Below, piece after piece: positions 1 through 10,301 of a stretch of DNA of 64,000 nt (position 1 is the stretch's first letter; every line of letters starts with the position of its first letter). A program made the position numbers and the translations under genes. The stretch spans positions 6,321,753 through 6,385,752 of the forward strand of contig CAUWAG010000020.1 in assembly GCA_963556695.1 (NCBI GenBank), given 5' to 3'. The notes beneath the pieces were generated by a model. That model made no database searches and was not told where the DNA came from. It was given only the letters and a program-made list of their open reading frames with translations. Source of the DNA: Anthostomella pinea. Its lineage: Eukaryota > Ascomycota > Sordariomycetes > Xylariales > Xylariaceae.

Positions 1-2934
1 CGCTCCGTAGTACGGGTTTCACGGGCGTGGACTTCGAGATTGGAGACTGCGAGCAGACCCAGTTCCAGTGCTCGAGCACGATTCTATCAACTGCCGCCGC
101 ACCCCTGTCATTGCCATCGGCTGTGAGCGTCGTGTACACAGCCCCGGTGCCTGAGGCCTGGAACGCGCAGCTCTCTGACGCCATCCAGAAAAAGGCTGGC
201 ATTTCCGTACGGGCAGAGAGCTTGGACCAAGTCGAGCCCGAAGACAAGGTGTATATCTTCACCGGAGATATGACTGGGCCCTTCGTCAATGGGATGGACC
301 AAGCCTCGTTCCATAGACTCCAGCAACTTATCGTTCGCAGTCGTGGAGTCTTATGGCTCAGCTGTGGTGGCGCCGTAGATGCTCAGAGCCCGATACACGC
401 CCAATCCCAGGGATTATTGCGCACATTGCGGCAAGAGAATGCCAGCACACGTTACATCCATCTGGACTTTGAGCAGACGAAAGAGGAGCTTTGGACGCTT
501 GACAAGATTGATCACATCGTTTGCGTACTGCAGCAGTCGATGGACGATAATATCGGTTTGGATAGTGTGGACTGGGAGTATGCCGTCAAGGACAATGTGC
601 TGCACATTCCTAGGGTCTTCCCTGATGACGGGGAGATTGCAGCCCCCAAGCCCCATGAGCAACCATTTCACCAACCGGGTCGAACAGTGGTATGGCAATC
701 CGAGAAGTCCATATTTGCAGAGAGTGGTCAAATTAAAGTCAGCGTCTCTCGTGGCATGGTGCAGATTGAGGTCAGAGCCTTTGGCCTCCGACCACGGCAC
801 ACTGCAACTGATGACGAAGACATTGCGGTGTACGATTTGGCTGGTGTTGTCAGTCAGTGCGGCGCCGATACGGAAGAAAGTGGGCTCCGAGCCGGGGATA
901 GAGTCAGTGGTCTGGCTAAGGGGCCCTTTGCAAGCACGGCACAAGCCCATTGGACCGCAGTCGTGAAGGTTCCTGACAACATGTCATTTGTGGACGCGGC
1001 GTCTATACCCATCGCGTATGCCGCAGCATACCACTCGCTAATAGACATCGGACGGCTGAGACGGGGCGAGTCGGTGCTGATCCATCCGGCCACAGACGAT
1101 GTGAGCCAAGCTGCCATTATTGTGGCTCAGCATACAGGCGCCGATGTGTTCGCCACCTTTGACAGTGACTCGGAACGAGCTATATTGCTCGATAAGTATA
1201 ACCTCCCAACAGATCGGGTCATCTCCAGTCATGACATGAGTATAAGCGCGACTCTGAAAGTCCAGACGAGGGGAAAGGGCGTTGACGTTGTCCTTGGCTC
1301 ATCATCGAGCTTGTCTCTCGACGCTGTGCAGAATTGCATTGCCCGGTTCGGTCGGATAGTCCAGACTGGGGCTGCCAGTGCGCACACCGGCCAAACATGG
1401 AACGTGACATTCCTGGGGCAAAGCACAACGTACGCGTGCGTGGATGTGATGGAGGTGGCCGAATACAACGGCCACGTCTTTCGGGATGCGATGGAGAAGG
1501 GTGTTCAGATCTGTCACAGCACGAGGCAGGGCTTGCCTCCAGTCTGGCCCGTAGCGCAGTACCCGGTTTCGCAGATGGAAGAGGCGGTAAGGCAACGAAT
1601 GCAGAAAGGCCATGCCACCAAAGTGGTAGTGCTCGTTGAGCCCGAGGACCTCGTGAATGTAAGTTACGCTCCCGTCATCGTCACCATTACATGACACTAA
1701 CGGCCAGGCAGGTTATCACTCCACCGCAGCTGGTGTCGCTCGCTGAACCGAACGCGACATACCTGGTTGTTGGCGGGTCTGGTGGCCTTGGTCGGGTGAT
1801 TGTATCCTGGATGATGGACAATGGAGCCAGGAACATACTCATCGTCTCTCGTAACGCCGATAAACATGCAGACGCGTTGGCACTTCTAGAGAGGGCCAAA
1901 CGGGAGGGGCGCAATCTTCAGATTCAGAACTGCGATATTGCATCCGAGAAAGGCCTCATCGTGCTTCTCGAACGTGTGCGCGGATCCATGCCGCCCATCC
2001 GCGGAGTTGTGGATGCCGCCATGGTTCTTGAGGTGAGTACTAACAGGACTTCACGGTTTAGCAGGTTGCTAATGGCGTTGTTCAGGATTCGGTGTTTGAG
2101 CGCATGACGTACGACCAGTGGAAGCGCACTGTGCTTCCCAAGGTCGTTGGTACGACCAACTTGGACAAGCATCTACCTCCTGACATGGCTTTCTTCATCC
2201 TTTTGTCCTCGGTGACGGGCGTGGCGGGCCACCTCTCGCAGGCCAACTACTCGGCAGGCAACACGTTCCAAGATGCCTTTGCCCGCCATCGGGTGGCGAG
2301 AGGGAAGCCTGCCATCAGCATCGACCTCAGCGCCGTGACTGACGCGGGAGTCGTTACGGACGACGCCGCTGCCAAGAAGCGGATCGAGGCACTTGGGTCG
2401 AAATCGATTCCCGTCCAAGCCGTACTGAATGTGCTAGAGAAGGCCATCCAGCGGCGACCCGTCGCCCCCGAAGCAGCCCAGGTGATTGTCAACCTGAAGC
2501 CGTGGAGTGAGCTGGCACCCGACGCCACGGTGCGTCTGGACCGGCGTTTCGGTACTTTACGATTGGGACTGCGGCGCGCCGACGGGGCGTTGGCTGCTGG
2601 AGCCTTGGAATCGCAGAACCTGAGCCCATCGGTGATGCTTGCGCAGGCGCTCAGTCAGGCTCAGGCCAATGGCAAGGACGCGGCGGGAGAGATGGGCGAG
2701 GCTGTGGCGCGAGCACTGGCGACACGGCTATCGACCATTTTCAACATCAACGCTGACGAGATTGACTTGGGGCTGCCATTAACGACCTACGGAGTTGATT
2801 CACTCGTTGCGGTCGAGCTGCGGAACTGGCTGGCGGCGGCTGGCGGCGTCAAGATATCAATCTTCGAGATCCTGCAGGCTGCTTCATTACACGAGATTGC
2901 GGCTTTGGTCATGTCCAGAAGAGAGGCGAGGTGA
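1..2934 (+). CDS. Highly reducing type I polyketide synthase, C-terminal part (ER-KR-ACP)
   Basis: This is the 3' end of an iterative PKS that builds a reduced polyketide chain in the cytosol; the 5' end lies outside the window. The reading frame is open from position 3. Two 53-bp introns, 1659-1711 (GTAAGT..CAG) and 2033-2085 (GTGAGT..CAG), keep the frame and give exons 1-1658, 1712-2032 and 2086-2934. Visible in order are an enoyl reductase (roughly residues 220-520), a ketoreductase with nucleotide motif GGSGGLGR and active-site NYSAGN, and an acyl carrier domain with phosphopantetheine serine in GVDSLVAVEL near the C-terminus. There is no thioesterase, as in typical highly reducing enzymes. 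The ER cofactor loop reads HPATDDVSQAA where the family normally has GGVGQ, so the ER may be weak or inactive. No tailoring genes follow. Domain identity is strong; activity of the whole enzyme is unknown. Confidence 0.93.
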
Positions 2935-3057
2935 GGCGCACATGAAAGGATGCAATACACCACACAGAGGACGATTCCTGGACACGCGACGGCCAAGGTT
3001 CTGTGTGCACTTAGTAACCCTCATTCTGTGGCTCCTTGATTGCCTTGCCCTAAGGGC

Positions 3058-3240
3058 CTAAGTGAGAAGGACAAATCTAGAGAAGCCAGACGTCAGGTCC
3101 AGCGACTGTTCGGCCCTTTCAAGTATCTCGCCCGTCTCCGAGAACAAGAAATAAATCGTCGCTGCGACAGTTGGGAACACCTGCGACTCACGCTGGATCC
3201 ATCAATGCAAGACGACATAACGACTACAAGCAGGGAGTAG
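3058..3240 (+). repeat. Partial duplicate of the 15.5-kb orphan gene
   Basis: About 180 bases here are nearly the same as 15477-15657, inside the 543-aa orphan gene. The shared protein reading contains GPFKYLARLRE here and GPFEFLARLRE there. The copy starts about 120 bases after the PKS stop and ends in a TAG just after the shared TTTSRE, so it is a non-functional gene fragment. No transposon ends are visible at its borders. Confidence 0.85.
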
Positions 3241-3458
3241 GTGGCTCACACGCGGTAATCAACATAGATTAGAACTATGAGCTTAAGTACCTAGGCGTAG
3301 GACTACAAGCAGTGACGCAATTGATACCATCCTGATGACATGTAGGAAGTCGCCCCTGTGAACTACGGCGATGTCGCATGCTCACCCAATATGATTCATT
3401 GGATGCATCTACGCGACCGTGACGAATAACATATCGTCCCTTTTCTTTGGCGAAACCA

Positions 3459-3840
3459 TCAGCGCGCCTCCCACTTAGAGAAGCAATCCTGCGTGGATAT
3501 TGCAATTCCTTCCATTCTAGCGATGACTAATCGATCAGCCGTATGAAGTATGAAGCCGTGTCTTGCTGCCATATCCGAGGCCAGCATATGTAATGGGTGC
3601 TTCGTTGACCCCACTCCATATCCTAATTGTTTCAGAGAGTCTTCATCCTTGATGTTCATCCAGAACACAGCCGAGTAGCTGTCCTTGTATAGTTTCGCAT
3701 ACGTAATAGCTAGCTGGGTCTTGCCGATCCCTCCAAGGCCGTTAACGACAACTGTCCGACGGCTGCCGTTGCTTCGGAGTTCCTCGCGCATTTCTGAAAG
3801 CTCTTGTTTTCTAGCCACGAAGTCTTCTCAATCAACACCA
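3459..3840 (-). pseudogene. NB-ARC/NLR ATPase fragment
   Basis: This is a fragment of a fungal NLR (STAND) nonself-recognition ATPase. Reading leftwards, it shows the pre-domain linker DFVARKQELSEM, then the Walker A loop NGLGGIGKTQLAI, then the conserved VFWMNIKDEDSLKQ. It fits the start of an NB-ARC domain. A TGA lies in frame just before the linker, and homology is lost after about 65 residues, so Walker B, the helical and the repeat domains are missing. The N-terminal effector domain is not recognisable upstream (to about 3976). The WD40 tail at 7984-8518 is on the same strand but lies on the wrong side to belong to this copy, so these are remnants of separate genes. Confidence 0.8.
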
Positions 3841-3979
3841 GTGGTATGGCGCTTATGCCACCGGCGCCAGCTATGTACCGACCAGCGGCGGTGTTGTCTT
3901 CTTCTGTCCCTACATCGATCTCCAAAGAGGCGCAAGCTTGATTGCCCATGGCAGCCATATCAACAACCAAGAGCAACGC

Positions 3980-4363
3980 CTAGGTATAGATAACAAGGAC
4001 GATAATAATAATCATGTATTATTAGTACCGCGATGGCCAGGCAATCAAGATGACTGGCTCTAGCCACAGTCTTATTTATAAAGGGGCTTAAGCCAGAGAT
4101 AAATGGTAGATATAACAATGGAGGCATATGACAAAGACACAAACAAGGGCAATATGACCCTGACTTGACATCGAGACGCCTAACTGTCTCGATTGAAACA
4201 AGCTGCGGCCTGGCCGCCATCCTCCAAACTGACGCTAAACTCCATCAAGTCTACTAGATCACTCTCCGTCGGTCAACCCGTCCCATCAAGACGATACAAA
4301 ACCTGAACTCCATCAAGAACCTAGTGCGATACCTCTCGTTCGATGACGATCCCCTCCTAGAAA
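3980..4363. other. Intergenic, nothing recognised
   Basis: No coding homology, RNA gene or element end was seen. A short AT-rich patch lies near 3990-4030. Confidence 0.5.
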
Positions 4364-5257
4364 CTACCACAGGTCATCCGCCGTCTGTACTGCTGGCTGT
4401 ACCGTCGGCTGCGCAAGGATATTCGTCTTCCCCAGGTGAAAGACTTTGAGGAGCGTGGCGGATTTGAAGCTGGCCGAGGCGGTGTCCGTCCTATGCCTCC
4501 CGCTGATGGGCACCAGCTGGCTGACCTCACGGCATTGAAAGGACGAGGTGTATCCGTTTCGCACCCATACCGTTTCGCATAGTCGTTTCCGCATCATGCT
4601 CTTCGCTCATCCTCTTCTGCCCCTGGCTCTGCGCTTGGATACATGATGCCATGAGCCCCGTGCTGTCGGCCATGGTCAGACTCGCCTCACTGTTATATCC
4701 AGAACACCACGGGACACCTAGTCCCAGGGTCGCATCCAGCAGAGGATCCCAATCCCAGACAGAGTTGCAACCGTTATTCCACGTCATGGCAGCGCTGATA
4801 TCTGGAATGTACGTGTCCGAAAAGCCCGTGGGAAAGCTGCCGTCATTGAAGATTGGAAGTGGCTTGGACCACAGGGGTAAAGGAGCGCTTGGGTTTCTAT
4901 GCTGGCGAACTGGTCGGGAGTTTGGGGCTCTGGCTGTTCTTATGCAACAGCGCAGGTCGTCCTGGGGCTTTGTTCGGTGTGAAATGGAGGCACGTGTTGC
5001 TGCCGTGAAGTAATCATGCCGCCCGCCCCGGTCAACGAGCGTGAACGATACGCATGCTGCTGATAGTATTGCGATAATGGATCCAATTCTGTCAGGAACT
5101 GCCACGTAGTGCCAGGCGCTCCAGTCAGGGCTTTGCCATTTTCAATTCGACGCTGATAGACAGGAGCGAAAGTCCACATGATCACGGCCCGCTGCGTCCA
5201 GCATCCCTCACAGATTCTGCTACCGTCATTCTGAGCTGAACAGACTTCCTGGTACAT
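4364..5257 (-). pseudogene. Unrecognised, probably broken gene
   Basis: Overlapping minus-strand reading frames of 77, 192 and 105 codons lie here with protein-like composition, for example a stretch with AMTWNNGCNSVWDWDPLLDA and a Trp/Tyr-rich segment near 5100. The acidic, aromatic run resembles the C-terminal end of some fungal Zn2Cys6 transcription factors. No zinc cluster is visible and the frames do not join through obvious introns. It is best treated as the degraded remnant of an unidentified gene. Confidence 0.3.
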
Positions 5258-5643
5258 GGTAACGTTCGATAAGAGTTACATGGCGCTTGGGACCCTGCCG
5301 CCCCTGACGTATGAGGGTGAGCATCCTGACGCGCTTCCGGTGCCTTGTGGGCTGTGCGCTTCTGGTCCTTTATATGCTTCGCAGCGATATGTTCGGCTAG
5401 ACCAGCGAACGTCTCTGCCCAGTTGTCATCTGGGAACGGCACATGGATTGTATGGCACTGATCGCGATTAGTAGAGTGGGGCTGGGTGACTGGAGATGCG
5501 AAGGCTTCCACCCGCTCACCGTGGTCCCAAAATTTCGGCTCGGACTGGGAGATGTGCAGCTCTCTTGGTCCTGACACCGACGTTATAGATCTCCCGCTAT
5601 GATCTTACAGCCGTCGCTGGAAAATGGCGAGGTCGATTATGCC

Positions 5644-5961
5644 TCAAAGCTCGGAGCCGTTAGGGAATGTAGAGCCGGCATATAGGTCCAGGGCGACTTC
5701 GAAATGGAACATATCACACGGTCCCACAACATGGCGCGATGCCCGACTGTCGGGCATAAGGGTGTCTTCAAGGGCCTCTATGAGTCGACGTCTTAGCTTT
5801 GGAAAGCGAGCGGCCCACTGGTGGGATATCTCTCCGATGGTCGACGACTCCTTCTGCCGAAATGCCTGAGAGTACTCGTGTAATAGTGTAGCAGGCCGAC
5901 CACTTGCATGTTTCTCTTTGCCGCTAGGCGTTGGCCAACGCAGGACGATGGTGCTAGTCAT
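5644..5961 (-). CDS. Conserved orphan family, copy 1 (fragment)
   Basis: This is a 105-codon frame of unknown function. Its second half (RFPKLRRRLIEALEDTL, then a PCDMFHFEVALDLY block) aligns with the frame at 55491-55916, which has DFPGLLIRLVAALDEP and PCDTFQLKVALDM. Both proteins therefore descend from one family present twice in this chromosome end. The N-terminus starts MTSTIVLRWPTPSGKEKHA. The frame may continue through an intron into the minus-strand frame below 5577, but no convincing splice pair was seen. No signal peptide or membrane segment is visible. Confidence 0.5.
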   Translation of the reverse strand: MTSTIVLRWPTPSGKEKHASGRPATLLHEYSQAFRQKESSTIGEISHQWAARFPKLRRRLIEALEDTLMPDSRASRHVVGPCDMFHFEVALDLYAGSTFPNGSEL

Positions 5962-6994
5962 GTTGGTGAAGTCTTTGGGTGAAACTTCTCAGAGACTCTG
6001 GGTCATTTACTTTGACTGCATACTACTAAAGTCAAACTACCAAGGGAGTCATTGAACTAGTCAATCTAGTCATTCGGTGAAAGCAGCGAAAGGCCATGGA
6101 CATGTTGATCTATGAGTAATCTTCACAGCAAACAGGGAGAATCTCGTGGGAGATGATATGGCATATAATTGGCAGCAAGAGCACTGGTCTAGAAGGTAGC
6201 TACAGCCAAGCCCTAGGGTTAGAGCACGGCATTCTAGAAGCCCCTATAATCCGTGCCGTCAGAGACAGGATTCAGGGGCTACGGCCGTTAGACGTGTGGG
6301 CCCCCCGGCGAAGAAACGGAAGGATAGGTGTCGACTAGAGCTTTACAGCTGGTCGCCTTCTAGGATCGGGGTATAAGCTTCCCAGTTATCGATATATACA
6401 GAGCTGGCGGTAGAAGATGGCCAAGTCGCAAGACGCGAATGATGGATAGATGGGAAGAACGCGAAGCTTTGAATTTCAACAGGACTCCCGGCCTTTGATT
6501 CTTTCTGATTACACTTACCGACCTCATCTCTCAGGCCTTTGAGCCCTTCGACGCTTCACTGCAGCATTTCGGTATGTGAAAATTTTGCGTGCACTAACAG
6601 CGGCTGTTTTTGGCTGTAGAAGGAGAATACGGGAGATCCGGCTTAGAGACAGTCGACAACAGCTCAGTGACGACGACGGCCCCGAACCACGATACGAGAG
6701 AGCCCCGATGCCGAACATACGTCGATAGAAGGGGCTGACGAACGCGACCGTTCAAATCGCCGGTGAACCGCTACGGTGGGAGGAGCTCGTGATACGGTCG
6801 GCTAGACGGTGACCTATTGGCGGATGGGAGGTTGGAAGCTTCGTGTCAGCTCTACGGAGCCCCGGAATCAAGGATATCACAGATCAGGATAGATGTCGAT
6901 ACCAACCCTCACCCGGAGGAGGGGGGACACGATGAGAACCGCTGCTTAGATGCAGTGGCTGTTTACGAACGAGATCTGCTAGCTGGGCAGCTGT
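5962..6994. other. No recognisable gene
   Basis: About 1 kb with only short frames on both strands and no recognisable domain, RNA or element end. It may be old mutated transposon sequence, because a LINE-type 3' end follows directly. Confidence 0.4.
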
Positions 6995-7007
6995 ATGTAT
7001 ATATATA

Positions 7008-7091
7008 GTATGAGACCTAGCCTAGCACGCCTGCGCGCCCTTTTGGAGGCCCAGGGCCGCCGCTATGCGGCAGGCCCCCTGGCGTTAAATG

Positions 7092-7126
<35 letters not shown>
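7008..7126 (+). mobile_element. 3' end of a second LINE family with (CTA)n tail
   Basis: The segment runs from a motif with AGCACGCCTG through CCCCTGGCGTTAAAT into a trinucleotide tail of nearly 12 CTA units (7092-7126). A related 3' end lies at 50085-50172 on the other strand (CCCCTGGCGTTAAAT followed by ACA/ACC triplets), and a third short one lies near 7350-7390. Different short repeat tails on the same 3' UTR are typical of non-LTR retrotransposons. Confidence 0.6.
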
Positions 7127-7349
7127 GCAGCATTTCGGACCACCGACTACGACCCAGATATCACAGAGCACGAGCCCAAATGGCGGGGCCAACGGAAACT
7201 GATGGAATACTATGTGTGCCCTCGAGGTTAGATTTGCAGGTTATCGTGGGAAATAAGGAGTCACGCCCTTCTTCCCGTACAGTAAGGCTTGTATAGTAGC
7301 CCCTGAGATAGTCACCTGCACGCCAAATACCCCTAGAAGGGTCGGGCTC

Positions 7350-7391
7350 AGAGCCCCTACGGCGTTAAATATACTAAACTAAACTAAACTA
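7350..7391 (+). mobile_element. Short LINE 3' tail
   Basis: The segment contains GGCGTTAAATATACTAAAC followed by repeated AAACT units. It matches the last bases of the family ending at 7126 and differs in its tail repeat. Only the extreme 3' end is present. Confidence 0.45.
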
Positions 7392-7531
7392 GCCTCGTTA
7401 AACACAATTGTCAGATTCAAGCGAGTTCAGTGATTAGAGGGTGATTATTAGGGTATTGCATCCAGCGTGTTGTATCTGTTCTGTCTGTTGAGGTGCCCCT
7501 GCTCGGTTCCCAGTTTGGTGTTGGCCATCTC

Positions 7532-7733
7532 TGTGACGGCCTGCACAGACCTTCCCACATGACAAGCCGATACCTCCCAATGAGGGAAGGATCTGACTGG
7601 AGGATCCCCTTAAAGGGACTGTACCTAGCTTTCTCTCTCTTCCTTTCCTCCTTAGTCTTGATATTCTCGTCAATAGAGTAATAGCTGCTTGCTGCCGGCC
7701 ATGTCCCAGCTCCTCAGTACGCTCGCCGTGACA
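7532..7733 (+). mobile_element. Solo LTR, chromodomain Ty3/gypsy family, copy 1
   Basis: This 202-bp unit starts TGTGACGGCC and ends GCCGTGACA. It is nearly identical to 26885-27096 and to the reverse complement of 58420-58633, where it borders the polypurine tract and integrase-chromodomain region of a gypsy element. No matching 5-base duplication was found at its borders. AT-rich sequence begins just downstream. Confidence 0.85.
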
Positions 7734-7980
7734 GTGCTTAAATCGGCTTGTGGTATTAAATATAGATAAATAAAATAAACGGATTGTAATAAACGCGATT
7801 TAAACAATATAATTACTAACGAACGAAAGATAAAGGATTTAGATTTAAAACTAGTTCATTGTGTTTTAATACCTTTTTAAAGGATATAAAGAATATAAAG
7901 GATGCTACTCCCCTTGGACCCTCGTTTGCAAAGGTTGTAGAAATAAAGGCAATGAAAATGTGTGCCGAAAATCCGGCTTT
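7734..7980. other. AT-rich stretch
   Basis: Strongly AT-rich DNA of TAAA/TATA-like composition without frames. It is consistent with an old RIP-mutated gypsy interior next to the LTR. No genes were seen. Confidence 0.45.
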
Positions 7981-7983
7981 AGG

Positions 7984-8518
7984 TTAGAGCTTTGGGAGCC
8001 TTTCTGCAGAAAATCTCATAATAAGAACCCTTCCCGAAAAACACCCAACTACTACGGTGGAGCGAAACACTGCTACAGAACGCGATCGATAATTTGCTGG
8101 TAGCCACAGAAGGTTATTCCCATCTAAAGTTATCCAGTCCCCATCGCTGCTAACACCATAGCAGCAGAGTCTTTGATCATCAGCAGGCAAGGTTTTATCA
8201 GATGCTGATGTCGTCATATGTTGTTGTGAACCATCAAGGGAGATAGCACCCGCATCGGTATGAAGAGAAAGGCCGTCGGGCGAGAACGCGACCGACCTGA
8301 CCAATTTGCCGTGGCCCTCAAGCGTCTGCTGCAGTGCCCCTGTCTCGGCCGACCAGAGCCGGACCGTCTTGTCGTCTGACCCCGACGCCACGAGCCGCGA
8401 GTCGGGCGATAACGCAACCGAGCTGACCCAGTTGCCGTGGCCCTCAAGCGTCTGCTGCAGTGCCCCTGTCTCGGCCGACCAGAGCCGGACCGTCTTGTCG
8501 TGTGACCCCCAAGTCTAA
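7984..8518 (-). pseudogene. C-terminal WD40 tail of a HET-E-like NLR
   Basis: Reading leftwards, the frame gives one near-complete and one following WD40 unit (DKTVRLWSAETGAL twice), then the characteristic cap of fungal STAND/HET-E receptors with LHTDAG, GVSSDGDWIT, LLWLPANYRS and VVGCFSGRVLI, ending in a normal stop. The WD units repeat at 126 bp (42 codons), 8307-8382 against 8433-8507, almost base for base. Such homogenised repeats are typical of allorecognition receptors. A TAG lies in frame at the upstream edge and the NACHT part is absent, so this is a truncated 3' remnant. Intact relatives act in cytosolic nonself recognition and cell death. Confidence 0.88.
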
Positions 8519-8519
8519 A

Positions 8520-9170
8520 CAGGTGTGTCGCAAAGAACTGGATTTGGGTGCCCGAGGCAGTTATCGTGAAGACACTACCTGGACGACAATATGGGGCGCA
8601 TGGCAGTAGCTGAGGTCGACCGGGCAAAGCGGGAAGGAAGCCCAGGTGACATTGCGTCCATCAAGCAACAAGACTCAAAGCTGTCCCAGTTTGCAAACTT
8701 ATTATAGGAGTAGAACATTAATGGTAGCCCATTCCGTCTGAAATAAATCGCAAAGAGCGATAGAAAGACAACGTACACATCGTGAACAGGCTTGGCGTAC
8801 CGTTGGTAATGGTATCTCGGAGCTGGAGATGGCGGCGGGTGTTGATGATTAGGTTAGCCTTGCACAGACAGATCGGGCTAAGTTTTAGAGGACCCGCTTC
8901 ACCCACTTGACATCCGTACCACCTACTCCTAAGCCCCAGGACCACCGGGGGCCTGAGGCGATCATGCGGGGGGCACCCCATCCAGCTGCTGCGGGGCTTG
9001 GTAGTGGGGGGTAGGTGTCCTGCCCCGCAATGACAGCACGTCCCTATGTCAAGCAGATCCCCCTACTTCCACCATTCCGCATCATCACAGTCAACTCCTC
9101 CCCCAACGCCCACACCCACACCCACGCGCCCATACACGCACAATCCAGTGCATCTACCACTACAGCAGAA
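8520..9170. other. No recognisable gene
   Basis: No coding homology was seen. A small CACACC-rich simple run lies near 9105-9130, just ahead of the Myb-like fragment. Confidence 0.4.
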
Positions 9171-9171
9171 G

Positions 9172-9465
9172 ATGGCAGCCGAGACTGCGACCTCCGACCC
9201 GACCACCATGTCTGACATGGGGGCCCTCGTCAAGCTCTAGGAGTGCTTTGACACGAAGCCCAAGGTATGCACTATCCCTTGACGTTGCCTATCTTCATCC
9301 ACACATAACGCCATTCGATACGAACTGACTTGTTATCAGATCAACTGGGAGAAGCTTGCCGCCAGAGCCGGCTTCAAGGACGCTGCTGCAGCCAGAGCTC
9401 ACTACAACCCATTCCTCAAACCCGATTGGCTCGACACTTCCCTGACCGACCGAAAGGACCCCCAC
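9172..9465 (+). pseudogene. Myb-like small nuclear protein fragment
   Basis: The ATG at 9172 opens MAAETATSDPTTMSDM, followed after a TAG (9238-9240) by ECFDTKPK. A 75-bp intron (9265-9339, GTATGC..CAG) joins in frame to INWEKLAARAGFKDAA. This layout is that of a common family of small fungal proteins with one Myb/SANT-like helix set. After AHYNPF the homology stops and a laccase fragment begins. The in-frame stop and abrupt end make this a broken gene; its normal role in the nucleus is only inferred. Confidence 0.6.
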
Positions 9466-10030
9466 GATGCCGAGGGGAGTAGCATCCATCACCCAATGCC
9501 CCGTCGCGCCGGGGGACAGCATCACGTACCGCTTCCGGGCCGAACAGTACGGACACAGCTGGTACCACTCACACTTCGCGCTACAGGCTTGGAACGGCGT
9601 TTTCGGAGGAATCCTCATCCACGGCCCAGCCTCAGTGCCGTACGACGAAGATATGGGAATCTTGATGCTGGGCGATTGGTTCCACAACACCACGGATGCG
9701 TTATGGGGCTCGGCGTCGACCGGTCTGCCGCCCCGGGCACAGAACGGTCTTATCAACGGGACCAACGTCTATGGCGACAGCGGAAAGAGGTTCGAGACCA
9801 AGTTCACAGCCGGCAAGCGTCACCGCATCCGCCTTGTCAACACGGCCATCGACACGTTCTTTAAGTTTATGATCGACGACCACAAGATGACGGTTATCGC
9901 AGCCGATTTGGTACCCATCAAGCCTACACCACCAACGTCCTCATGTCTCCCTTGCCGGCCCGCCGCGCGTCAAAGAAGAGGGAGGGCAGCTACAGTTACC
10001 TGTACGATATGGAGGATGGCGAGGTGTGAT
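9466..10030 (+). pseudogene. Laccase/multicopper oxidase fragment
   Basis: The frame starting near VASITQCPVAPGDS covers the end of the first and the start of the second cupredoxin domain of a fungal laccase. The copper-ligand motif HSWYHSH and the sequence GVFGGILIHGPAS are intact. A one-base loss near 9922 breaks the expected continuation after VPIKP. The signal peptide, the first copper motif and the C-terminal copper site are all missing. It follows directly on the unrelated Myb-like fragment, so the two were joined by rearrangement. It cannot make an active oxidase. Confidence 0.85.
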
Positions 10031-10301
10031 GCGCATTCGGGAAATGCTCGCAGATCATACAGGCACGGATTGATAGGTAGATAGCCAAATTAGGAATGGC
10101 ATACGATCATTTGGATCTGAGACGGGGCAAGAGAATACATTTGGGTTTCCCAGTGTGCTTATATGCATCACTTTCCCTATCTATTCGGTCGTTGTTCGCT
10201 CTCGATGCCAATGTGACAGACGTGCTCGAAGAGATCGCCAACGGCAACCTCTCGCTCCCTACTTGGAATCGTCTGTAGCTGCTGTTATAGAAGGTCGATG
10301 C

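Noticed and set aside
27..29. GTG at 27 as the start of the PKS frame
   Set aside because: The frame is open to the left edge with family-like sequence (GFTGVDFEIGDCE), so the gene begins outside the window.
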